A stretch of DNA of 64,000 bases from Sthenelais limicola (taxonomy: Eukaryota > Annelida > Polychaeta > Phyllodocida > Sigalionidae), in the NCBI GenBank assembly GCA_942159475.1, contig OW804097.1, positions 111,848,582 to 111,912,581 of the forward strand, read 5' to 3'. Shown here one piece after another: positions 11,550-22,556 of this stretch (positions within the stretch are counted from its first letter, which is position 1; every line of letters starts with the position of its first letter). The notes under the pieces are model-generated. The model was not told the DNA's origin and made no database searches. It worked only from the letters and a program-made list of their open reading frames with translations. Position numbers and translations under genes: made by a program.

Positions 11550-12408
11550 TTTGATGCTATAGCATATGATATCAAGTGGTTTCTAGTTGTGCAATTCATG
11601 TAATACTTCCTCATTCTATGGGTTCTAGTTCCACATGGCTGATCACTGGGAAATTATCCTATTATTATAGGAATTGGGCAGGTCTCTTGCTGGAATAACC
11701 ATATTCTGCTGGTTAAACTCACTGGATATATATGCTGACATCATATCAGGACCTTACTACATCTCTTCTTAGAAGTACTAGCTCTAGGAACTCCCTCAGC
11801 TCCGTTTTACATTAGTTGGTCGTTTTAGAATCAGAGAGCATCACAATGTTTTTCTATGGTAAAATCAAAGCCCCCACTGCATACTTTAGAACAGTGACAT
11901 TTTCAGGCTAATACTTGGGTCTCTACTTACTTCCATCACAGATAAAGCATCGAACTGATTTGGGAGATACTAGTAGATGTATTTTATCACGTTCCTCACT
12001 GTTTTTACCACAGAGTAGGCCAGGGAGGCCTACCACTAATGGCGGCAATAATCTGCGTAACTGTAGCACCGCCTGTAAGCTCCTACAACACTATCTTACT
12101 TTTGGCAAAAAATGCCAAAACACAATTTCTTTTCTTCTCATCATTGCTCTGTTTAATTTCAAAGCGAAATAAACTTAAATTTTCATAGATTTGCAAAATA
12201 TCCGCATTATTTTGAACAATTTTAAAGTACTTCCGTTACCCACAACACCTTGCAAAATGGCTGCAGGAATCCCCGCCAATTTCTCCAGAAGGATGGCCAA
12301 TGAAGGCTTACAAAAACCTTCTCATTTAGAAAAAACGTGTGCAAGCTGTGAGTGTACCACAAGAAGTAACTCATTGCATTAAAATGTTTAGCGATGTAGA
12401 AGCCGAGA

Positions 12409-12447
12409 TGGCAGGATACTGTTTAATAAAGATGTATAAAAACAAAA
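12409..12447 (+). repeat. Retroposon-like 3' tail
   Basis: GATGGCAGGATACTGTTTAA, then TAAAGATGTATAAAAAC and an A run, matching the tails at 1874 and 11214. Confidence 0.4.
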
Positions 12448-12513
12448 AAAAGAAGTAACCGGTGGTCAGTGGTAACAGTCAGTAGTGCTAGGTGGCAGAG
12501 CAGTCTCTCATGT

Positions 12514-12748
12514 GGGTAAGATTTTCAGAAAATGTACAATTCAACTTCACCAATCTTCTCAAATAACCCAAATTTAATACAAAAATAAAGTTCAGAAGAC
12601 AGTTCAACCTAACCAAACAGATTGCTAGAATCAATGCAAGGCCGAATATACTCAAATTTACCAAGTATTGACCAAATTGCGGCCTAATTTAGCAGATTTG
12701 ACTAAAAGTGTACTGCTGCCAATTGTACATTTTCTGAAAATCTGACCC
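12514..12748 (-). mobile_element. M1 inverted-repeat element, reverse orientation
   Basis: A 235-bp copy beginning GGGTAAGATTTTCAGAAAAT and ending TTTTCTGAAAATCTGACCC. It is flanked by ATGT at 12510-12513 and 12749-12752, a clear 4-bp target duplication. Confidence 0.9.
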
Positions 12749-14414
12749 ATGTATTTACACCGCCATCTACATGTAGATAGCTAGCTATAAAAGTAAGTAA
12801 CTATAGATGTATTTTCATGCACCTAAACTAAACTAAACTTGTTATTATTAAAATAATAGAGTGTTATGAGACGTTCCAAATAAGAATTAATATGTTAAAG
12901 GCTAAGCTCAAAATGATAATGATAATTCCTGAGTTTGAGTTGAAATATTACACATGAATCTATTGTGTGTAATATAGGAGAATATAGGTTTCTCAATATA
13001 TATAAGCTCAATTTTCCAGGAGCCGTTTTGTTCTTCGCCACAGGAATTCTAAATACTTTGGGTCAGAATGATCTTGGAAACATCCAACTGCCATTACAGA
13101 AGACGGACAAAGATTAGGTTTATCTGACAAGGCAGGCAGTTGTAGTGAATAAAAAAGACAACTAACACTGTTGAGTTTAAAGATGTTACTGCTTTATTTC
13201 TTTTTTCCAAATCCAGAAATGTAGTTAAATATGTAGTTGACATTAAAAAATATACGTAATATCTACAAAATATTCATTATATAAATGTGAAATCTATAGC
13301 AAAATATAGAGGGCATAATATAACATTATACAAAAGCACATGTATGTATATGATACATATATTATAAGTAATTCAGGTCTCGGAGAACTAGGCTCTTTTC
13401 ACTTTTCCTGATCGGTTGGTTTGCCTTCCTCTCCATTACAATTCCCTTTAAATGTCATAATCATAAATATATTGGGAATTATCTTTAAATTCAATCAATA
13501 CCAACTTCAATTTTATGATAATTACCTGTAGACACCATTTCTGTTAGTTACAGGTACCCTTTTCTGACTCTACTATGATGTGTTTCTATTGAATAATATC
13601 TGTCTGATATTGTCTTTTGATTACTTTATTATGTTGAATTGATAAGTAGGTTGACTTCATATAATATCTGATTTAGGATTTATATCCCATCAATTTCTTA
13701 TTAATTTGAATAGTGTAGTCTTGGAGAACTTACTCCTTTTCCCCTTTTTCATTTGATTTCCTCATACTCTCAATCAAAATTCCCTTCTCAACTCATCATT
13801 ACTTATTTGGAATTGTCTGACATAATAAATCATACCTCGATATATTTTAGTACTTTTGGGAGTTTTTTTTAAAATAAAAAATGTAGAACCTGGTATCAGA
13901 TGATCTTAATCTTCCCAGATTTAATGATATTTTACCAGTCCCTATCTGGAGAGTTTATATGATTAATAATATGTGGTAATCCTCTGTTTTGACAGCAGTT
14001 ATCAATACCTAATATCTCAATAAATTTCAATTTGGTAAATCTGTCAGACTACAAGACAGTATTCTGAATTAGATATCATATGTTCTATTAATTAGAAATT
14101 TTCATTCAGAGGGCTATTCACCCAGAATGTGTCAGTTTTAGTGTATTCTGCAATTTGCTCTTTCAATTTTTAATCATATAACCAAGACATATAGAGCATA
14201 CTCTCCTCAGTGACAAATTGTAAAGTCAATGACAATTTGCTGATTATCATTGTCAAATACATATTTAATATTTAATTAGGTAATTAAGCCAAATGTTCAT
14301 GTCATTGTAATATTGTATCTCACAAAAAAATACTATTTTTATCTATTGTCTCAAAATTGATTTTCCACTTCTTAGGTTTTGAACTGTGAACATTGCTAAG
14401 TTAAGTAGTGTTGT
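12749..14414. other. AT-rich intergenic DNA with a diverged direct repeat
   Basis: No gene seen. Two diverged direct copies sit about 340 bp apart (13375-13495 and 13712-13820), sharing GTCT.GGAGAACT and a following TCCT.ATT...AATTCCCTT pattern. The rest is AT-rich and could include a promoter for the nuclease-like pseudogene. Confidence 0.5.
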
Positions 14415-15041
14415 ATGCAAGGTTTCAATAGAAAAGTCACACCTTTTCTGTGGCAGGCAGGTGACTTAAAAATGGGGGATAATCCTTTACAGGGGAGGTT
14501 GAAAACTGATTGGGCACTTTGTTGCTTTTGTCAATCAAAAACATCTAAGAAGTTGCTGTGTCCATATACAAAGGTGTCTTACTATCAAACTTATGAAACG
14601 ATTGAAAAGGACCTTACTCATTTTCTTTCTAATAATGTGATGCTCCCATATGGTATGACACAGCAGTGTCTTATAGGAGAGGGAGAAGAATGTATTTCCA
14701 AATCACTGCAGAACAACAAGGCAGTGTATCATAAGACATGTCGTGACAATATACGTACACACATTGTAGAGCGCAAATTGAAAAAAAGGGCAAAGGATGA
14801 GATGGAAGCTTCTTCAAATCCTTTTTCCAAACGTAGCCCCAAAAGGACTCGGAGAAGTTTTGAAGCAAATTGTGATAGAACACGACCACAGTGTGTTTAC
14901 TGCCACCTGTATGAGGAGGACAGCATAGAACCAATCAGCAAAGCTATGTCTGATGGTAATAGCCTGAAAGAGATGGCAAAGGATGCTCAAAACTGGGTTG
15001 TCTATGCCCGTGTCAATGCAGCATTTGATGCTACTGCTGGG

Positions 15042-15063
15042 GATTTGTTTGGGATTTGTTTGG
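15042..15063 (+). repeat. 11-bp tandem duplication at a frameshift
   Basis: GATTTGTTTGG occurs twice in direct succession exactly where the coding frame of the nuclease-like gene passes from frame 3 to frame 1. It marks a lesion of the reading frame. Confidence 0.7.
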
Positions 15064-18000
15064 GATCACAAAACGTGCTACTGCAAACTATCAAATGAAG
15101 CACGAGCTGTCAAATCAAAAAAGTCAAATGAGACTAAAACTACAGCAGCACCATATGACCCACTTGTTATGGCTGAGCTGATTGCATTTATCCAATATAA
15201 TGAAAGTGTTGTAAAGCTAGCAGACCTTAGAAAGCTGTACAGTGAAAGGCTACTACAGGTTGGTTCTGATGGGCCAACGGGAGAAATACATCCCACTAGA
15301 TTTAAAGAACATTTACTGCAGAAATTGGGTGGTGAGTGGCAGGCCTTCACCAAAGGCAGAGATGTGCTGCTCTCAACTAAAACCAAAGCAGGCTCTTTAT
15401 TGTCCGAATCTGTGACACAGGGAGTCTCTGAAGAAGAGGCAAAAAAGATAGTTGATGTTGGGCTTCTTTTGCGAAAGCACATACTTTTATCTCAAGCCCC
15501 TTTCACTGGATCATTCTCCTCTCAATGCTTAAGTGAGCCAGTACCAAATTCACTAATGACCCTTCTGCGTGTCTTGCTTGAGGGCACATCTAGTTTCCAA
15601 AGTACTGGAGACCATGAGTCTGTTAGTGGTAGGACTCATGGTCTCTCATGGTCTCACGGGGCATTTTCTCGACAGTGACTACTGACAATATTGATGTCTC
15701 TGGTAGAACAGATATGCATGGCACATCTATCACATTGATTGGTCATCTGCAGACGGACAATACAGGTACTGATCCTCTACCACTGACTTTGGATCTTTCA
15801 GAAGACACTCCTATTGAACTACCTGATGAATTTGTGGTGGTCCCTTTTGTTGAAGACATTGGGGGAGATGTCAATCTTGAATCTATTCCAGAAGTTGGTG
15901 GGCAGCCAGCTAGAAATGCATGTGTGGGTATAGAGGAGGGAGCATGGTTGACCCATGTCTTGGGCATTAGCAAAAAGGATAAGGTTGATAACAAGTGGCA
16001 GTTGGATGAGGTACCTGTTACCTTTTCAGGTTTCTTTTCAAAGTGCCAGGAAAAGGAAGATGTCAAGCCCCGTGCAGTTATTGGTGTGTTCCCTGTATTC
16101 AGTGAAGAAAAGGCAGACACACTGAGTATGCAGAGACATGCCATGCTTGTTGCCAAAAAAGCTATTTCTTATGTAAATCCTGGCCAAATACCTGTTATTG
16201 AAGGTGACTGCCCCTTGTATGCTCGCCAGAAAAGATGTCAGTTGCTTTTCCCAGATGAGCTTGGTGAGAAACAAATGGTCTGCATGATTGGTTTTCTCCA
16301 CCTAGAAATGTGCACACAAGAAGCCGGAGGCAAGTTGATGGGTGGTTCAGGCTGGGAGAGAATGTTTCACCTAGCAAAAATATTTACACCTGGGGTGGCA
16401 GCATCTCTGCTTGGTGGAAAACATGTTAAAAGAACACGCCAAGCATATCTGCTCACATTGGCCTGGCTTGAAATACTGAGAAAACAGGCCTATGATAAGT
16501 ACTGTGAACAACCTGCACCTCTTGATTCATTTGAAATGTGGGAGGACAAACTTCTTTCTGAATCTCCAACAGCATGCTATTGGGGAAAAATAGTGCGGGA
16601 ATTTCTTTTAACAAGCTGCTGTTTTGTTCGTAACCAGCGGCTCGGCAATTGGCTTGGAACACTGTCTGTGATTTGTGTCCATACTTCTTTGCTCTAGGGC
16701 ACACAAATTATTCTAGGTGGATCCCAGTATTTCTAAGGGACATGAATCAGCTTCCTCATCGCCATCCTTCTGTCCATGCCAACTTCATGAAGGGTCACTT
16801 TGTGGTCCAGCGAAGTGAAAAGAAATTTAGTCTCATGGGCCTTGACCAAAGTCAAGAACACAGCATTAAGCTGCTTAAAGAGGACAGTGGTCCCAAAGGT
16901 CTTTATGGCCAAACAGAAGAAAAAATCATCATTGAGCTTTCAAAGCCAGAAGTTCTTCGAATGATTGAAGAGTTTGAATATTCAAGCATCAATATGATAC
17001 AATCAAATGGCATTGAACATCCGGAAATCTCTGTAGCTGAGCAGGAAAGATTCCTTAACCAACTGAACTCGCTTCTTGAACTTGTGGATCAGGGGATAAT
17101 TGTCAACCCTTATGGAGAGACAAGCAATCACCTGGTGACACTGGACACAGGTGAATACCTGGACCCTGAGGTTAGCAAGTGTATGCAGGAGTTGCCAACA
17201 CTTGGAAAAGCAATGTATTCAAAATTTGTAAAGGAGCGGATTGAGGACTGTACAACACCACTGTCTGATGTCATCCCAAAGGCAAATCTTTATACATTCC
17301 TCCAGCGACCTGCAGTGAATTTGAAAAAAGGCGCAGACAAACTTGCCTCAACTAAAGCTTCTGCAGCAGTTGTGACACAAATGTTTGTTTCTCTTCAAGC
17401 TCGCCCTGAATCGAACATGGATGATTTTTTCATGCATGAAAATGCAAGAGAACCACCTTCTTTATCCAATAAAGGCAAGCTGCGAGCTGGAAGTAAATCA
17501 CAAATTCTTGGCTGCTTGCCAGGTATGCCTGCACATGGTAGAAATCCAAGTGTCAAAAATGCTTCAGTTATCATCTTAGATATGCCTGCTGTAGTTCATA
17601 TCATAAAACCACAGCGAGCAAATGTGTTTGGTGAATATGCTGCAATGCACCTCCTGCCATTCATGGAAAGCCAAATGAACTCATGTACCACAAGAATTGA
17701 TGCAGTCTGGGATTGTTATCCTCAGGATAGTTTAAAGAATCAAACAAGAGTGAAACGTCTTGGTGGGACAGCTGCTCGATTGATGCGAGTTTCCGGAATG
17801 GTCCCCATCCCCAAAGGAAAAGATTGGCAGCAATTTCTGAAAGTCAGTGAGAACAAAGAGGAATTGTTCAGATTTCTTTCCGATGAGCTGATGAATGTTA
17901 CCTCAACATCTGAGTACTCTCTATTTACAACAAAAGGCGAAGTTGTGATGTCCAACAAGATGTTAAACTCATGTGACATGGCTCCATCTGACCATGAGGA

Positions 18001-18700
18001 AGCAGACACTCGTATGATGCTGCACCTGCACCATGCTGTCATTCATGGTCATAAAAATGCTTTCCTCTGAACAGTTGACTCTGATGTTATTGTATTGTCT
18101 GTTCACTTTTTTGCAGAATTACAAAGTCTGGGGCTTAATGAGTTGTGGATTGGTTTTGGAAGTGGCAAAGCATACACAGATGTTCCAGTTCATGAAATCT
18201 TTTTGCTGCTTGGACCTGATAAGTGCAAGGCTCTACCATTCTTCCATGCCTTTACAGGTTGTGACATGACATCCAGCATGCTAGGCATTGGGAAGAAATC
18301 AGGCTGGAAAGCTTGGATGAACTTCTCAGAAGTAACTGAAACTATGATCAGCCTAATTGATAATCCACAAGAACTGACAGAGAATTCTTGCCACATGCAG
18401 CACCTTGAGCAATTTACAGTGCTCATGTATAGTAAGAACGGTTTCTGTGCAACTGTCAATGAAGCACGACGTCTCATGTTCACTCATAGACTTAGGTCTT
18501 TAGAAAGTATCCCACCAACAAAAGCAGCCTTGTACCAGCATGTGAAAAGAACAATCCTTGTGTCAGCTTTCATTTGGCACCAAGCTTTGAAGAAACAATT
18601 GTATCTGCCAGATCCTGCACAATATGGTTGGGAATGGAATGGGCGCCTGAAGACATGGGCCCCATATTGGACAGACTTGGGAGATGCTAGCACATCCTGT

Positions 18701-18820
18701 GCACTTATGCTTCACTGCACCTGCATGAAAGCATGCAAAGGGAGGTGTAAATGTTTTAAATCTGGATTGAGGTGTACAGCATTGTGCACATGTCAGGGTG
18801 GCTGCTGCAACAATCTTGAG
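18701..18820 (+). other. CXC (tesmin/TSO1-like) cysteine cluster of the pseudogene
   Basis: About 40 residues with twelve cysteines spaced as CTC...CKGRCKC...GLRCTALCTCQGGCC. CXC domains of the LIN54/tesmin/MSL2 type bind zinc and DNA. This makes a DNA-binding role for the C-terminus likely. It is shorter than the two-CXC arrangement of LIN54. Confidence 0.65.
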
Positions 18821-18823
18821 TGA

Positions 18824-21819
18824 TGTGATCAAGCATGATAATGCCTATAACATCACTCTTGCACAAAGGTAGTTTTTTGTTTGGGTTTACATTTGCATGA
18901 ACATAGATCTAAATACAATGGGTATAAAATGGTCAAATAGAATAGATAGCACTTAAAGCTGTTCTTGACTTAAAGCTTTTGTTGTTTGCTTCATGTCCTA
19001 TATAGCATTACATCCAATGTGCTAACTGGATATGCATTACATCCAATGTGCTAACTGGATATGGATCCCTACACTTTTACAGTTTACATGCTTTTACATG
19101 CTTATGACTATAGACAGCTATACACATGGTGAGCCTCCCATTTGGGATGCACTGGGTGGGAGGGGAAATAAAGCTTGGGCAATTCGGCCATGGAATTTGA
19201 ATCCAGGAAGCTTTTAAATTCAAAATATCAAAACTTTATTTTGACCTTGGAAATGGATTTCTAAGGTCTACTACAGGGCTAAAGTAGGGCCTGATAGTCA
19301 TAATTATATTGTTGCATACAATTTTGGTGTTCATAAAAACTATCTGGTCCTTTTCTGAATGGTATAATTGTATTCCTTGACCCTGAAAATGTATGTTTAG
19401 ACACCAAGATTGTTATCCTAAGTGTCTTAGAAGCTGAGATATTGGTAGATATAGGTTTTTTCATGATGGCGTCAGGGAAAATCCAATATGGCCGCCATAA
19501 CGAATCAGAAGGAAGAAGTTCCTATAAAAAATAAAAAGCTAAGGCTGTGTGTAGCATGTAAGCAAAATTTGGCATTCCTAATTTAAATGTCCACTTCTAT
19601 CTCAAATATGGCCTTAAGCTGCCTCACAATGATAGGAGCAGAGATATGACCTTGTCATCTATCATTTGCCGTCATGTTGAATTTTGACCTTGAAAATGAC
19701 CTTGACCTAGAAAAATGACTTCAGAAATAGATTCTGCATACTCTAAAACATAGAAAACCTAGTATTATACATGGATATGGTGTTTACAGGAGCTGAAATA
19801 TGTCATTTTTTTCCACAGCGGCAGGCAAATTTGAATTTTGACCTTGAAATGACCTTGAAACCCAAAAATAACTTCAGAAATGGATTCTCCATACTCACAA
19901 ACATAAAAAAAAGAGGTATTACACTTGAAGATGCAGTCAGTAGAAGCTGAGATATGGCGTATTTAAAATTGGTGGCGGCCATTTTGAATTTTGCAGCTAC
20001 CGGCCACCAGGGGTGTCCGCCAACTTGTAGCAGATAGTTTTTGAAAATCTCATAGCCTATTCTAACACCATGCCAAATTTCAAGAAGGTATCACCATTTG
20101 CACGATTCGTTGAAATTCCTCCCCAGCTATAACCTTACCTAAGCTTGCATTTATAACATTGACTCTTCTGTGCTCAACTTCCTGGCTATGTATGCCAAAC
20201 AAGATGTGAGGAGCGAAAACTGGGCGTTTCTACCATTTATTATTCTAGCCCATTTTATTACTGACTCCCAAAAGTTGTGGACTTTCAAACAGTCGAAAAA
20301 GAAGTGGAACATATCATCATCCTCCCCACTGAACCTGCAATCATCTGTGTTATTTTTAGCATCTTTAATTATGATTGTTACTGCTGAATTAATAGAATTC
20401 TTACTTCAACCATGCAATTGATTCAGTCTCATAGTGGTAGTGTCCAAGTAAATCAATAGGCAGCAACATCTTGGGTCTAATATCCCAACACATTTATCAT
20501 GGAGAAAATGTAACACAAACAAACCACAACAGACTGGCAATTATGTCATGATTAATTTGTCTTTTGATAAGTTTATCATACTTTTAGATTCACCATTTCT
20601 AGGAAAATCCAGCATATATTTCTAGGCGACCTGACCCAATGCTATCATTATGCTAGCAGTCAAGTTAAGCAAAACTATTGGCATATAACTGAGACACTGG
20701 GTAGATAATATTCATAGCAGCAGAGTGTCAAACAATTGCAATGGGCAAATATGAACAGAAGCAGCCAGATGAAACTTGAATGAACTATAATTATATCTAA
20801 TGATTATTTTCAACACATTCTGAACACAAGAAACTGTATTAGATGAAGATACGATTATATTATACATGTATTCCCAATCAATGCAGATTCATTTCGGCCC
20901 TTATCCATATGCTCCTATAGAATATGATTATTTTTATTGTTGGCATTGATGATTTGCCTATCCAGTGCAAAAAGATATATATATCAATCATATTAAATAT
21001 TTACTGCATTAAGCTATACCAAATAGTTACTATATTAAAGTATTTCTTGTTGGAATCACACTGTAGTAGGAACCCTGTCATTTGGTATTTCTTGTCTATT
21101 AACTACGTGGCTCTAGCAGTCCATTTTGGTACAGGCTATGTGACAGTCAGCCTACAGCTCACTATTATATATTGTTGTAGTCTGTATTTCCTAGTTGTTC
21201 AACTATCTGTGACAATGTCGATCATTCAGAGAAAGCATCTTCCAGAGTTAAGTGACTATTAAAGTAGCCATAATCGACATTATTGATGTGGTTTATACTT
21301 AATCACTATCAGTCTTTTTCTGAGGAAGCAAGACAACTGCATGACGTTTATTGGTCAACATCCAAAGCTCAAGTGTGCCAGACAGGTGTGCTATTTATAC
21401 AAAAGCTGGTAGAAAGGTATGACATCACTGATCAAATGTTTTGATCAGCAACAAACAATGCCAATGGCACAAGGGGCTGCCATGTGACCCCAAGCCTTCC
21501 AACAAGTTATGATTCTGACGTGTTTTGAATTCCAACACTTTTTACAGACATGACAGAAATGAAACACTGCACACTGCACACTGCAACATACTGCAACTTT
21601 CAATTGCTGGGAGAGTGGGTTGAAGGTAGGCGCACTTTGTGACGTCACCCAACATTCTCAGAGCCCTCTTGTGCTAAACAGACTTTTTCAATTTAGGCCT
21701 TTAAACGACTATAACTTAGACATAAATGAGGTAAAAGAAATAGTCTTTGGCATTGTACTTATGAATCCATTAAGCTTTTTGTCCTAAAAGTGACCTTGAA
21801 CCCGTTTAATGACAATTTA
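18824..21819. other. Intergenic DNA with diverged low-copy repeats
   Basis: No gene seen. A perfect 29-bp tandem duplication lies at 19005-19062. From 19235 to 19870 TGACCTTGA-type blocks recur (GAATTTTGACCTTGAAAATG and variants), with ACTTCAGAAATGGATTCT repeated at about 130-bp spacing. Confidence 0.5.
19005..19062 (+). repeat. Perfect 2 x 29-bp tandem repeat
   Basis: Unit starting GCATTACATCCAATGTGCTA and ending ACTGGATAT occurs twice without mismatch, a recent duplication just past the nuclease-like pseudogene. Confidence 0.95.
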
Positions 21820-22254
21820 AGGAGGTTAAGAAACTGTTTTGTCACACAGATGTCCTATTAAAGTACTAATATATGGCAGGTTATAAGAAGATCTTATCTT
21901 TAGCAATCATCAAACTTGTTGTCTGTCACAGATGCAATAGAACTAGAATAGTCGTCATCAATTCAACACGCAAGATTATTTTGACCCAACTGTCTTTCAC
22001 AACACACTAAAAGTGTCATAGAATAATTAAGAATTGATGTTGTTTCTGGCTGAGCTAATGTTACACTGACAGATTATAAATGGTTGTAGCAGCAGCGGAA
22101 GTGCATACATGTATGTAGCATTTACAGGGTGTAACACATCCTTCCATTGGCCAGTCATTTGGATAACTATCCACGTCTTCAGAGTGTCTTCCAGTTGGCA
22201 GAAGTCCAATCTGGTTAGAGGTGGAGCTCTTTAACAATTTGGTTAGAGGTGGAA

Positions 22255-22408
22255 TTATTTGGCGCTAGAGTCATTTGGTGGTTTAATAGAATATATTGTT
22301 GAGAAGAATATGATAAATGCCGCAACCATTAGTGACAGTCCAATTGAGAAGAAGCTTAGATTCTTTTTGAAAACATTCCATACAAGGTAACCTGTTGACA
22401 CGTTTCCT
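22255..22408 (-). CDS. Gene B, exon 4: transmembrane helix and C-terminus
   Basis: Acceptor TTTTCAG|AGGAAACGTG at 22408, stop TAA at 22255-22257. Joined in phase after exon 3 it reads GNVSTGYLVWNVFKKNL, then one hydrophobic helix (SIGLSLMVAAFIIFFS), then a short tail ending PNDSSAK. It is homologous to the gene A last exon, but the tail is about half as long. A single C-terminal helix without an N-terminal signal peptide suggests a tail anchor. Confidence 0.75.
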
Positions 22409-22556
22409 CTGAAAATTGTACAAAAAAAGTATCATTCACCACAAAATAATGTCATTGGAAAAGAGAAGAAGTATTTCAAAATGATGAGCTAGTGTTATTT
22501 ACCCAGAATGTATGGGCCATGCAAACTGAAAAAACATATCTCAAAACTAATTATAC

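Larger units (their letters stand above)
9325..11650 (-). repeat. Segmental duplication, copy A (contains gene A)
   Basis: This block is similar to 21820-25160 in the same orientation and gene order. Matches extend beyond exons into the 3' flank (TTAAGAAACTGTTTTGT, GACCCAA.TGTCTT, TTAAGAATTGATGT.GTTTCTGG) and the 5' flank (GATATCAAGTG, TTCCTCATTCTA, CTGATCACTGGGAA). The copies sit about 12.5 kb apart. Confidence 0.8.
14415..18823 (+). pseudogene. Degenerate FEN/XPG-like nuclease with C-terminal CXC domain
   Basis: One intronless coding region in five consecutive frame segments: 14415 to about 15060 (frame 3), about 15050-15610 (frame 1), 15648 to about 16655 (frame 3), about 16655-18070 (frame 2), then after an in-frame TGA to TGA 18823 (frame 2). 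The N-terminal part has Cys/His clusters (CCFC near residue 37, YHKTC, CVYCH, DHKTCYCKL). The middle holds STVTTDNIDVSGRTDMHGTS and FFALGHTNYSRWIPV. The C-terminal half has DAVWDCYPQDSLK, DHEEADTRMMLH, TVDSDVIVL and FTGCDMTSSMLGIGKKSGW, in the order and style of FEN1/XPG nuclease acidic motifs plus the helix-hairpin-helix GIG. It ends in a Cys-rich CXC-like cluster (CTCMKACKGRCKCFKSGLRC). Family: multi-copy in many animal genomes to my knowledge, function undescribed. Breaks could be real decay or partly assembly error. Probably a mobile or amplified gene, now dead here. Confidence 0.75.

Noticed and set aside
18068..18094. Reading the TGA at 18068 as part of an intron
   Set aside because: The protein continues collinearly in the same frame right after it (TVDSDVIVL), so a nonsense change is simpler.
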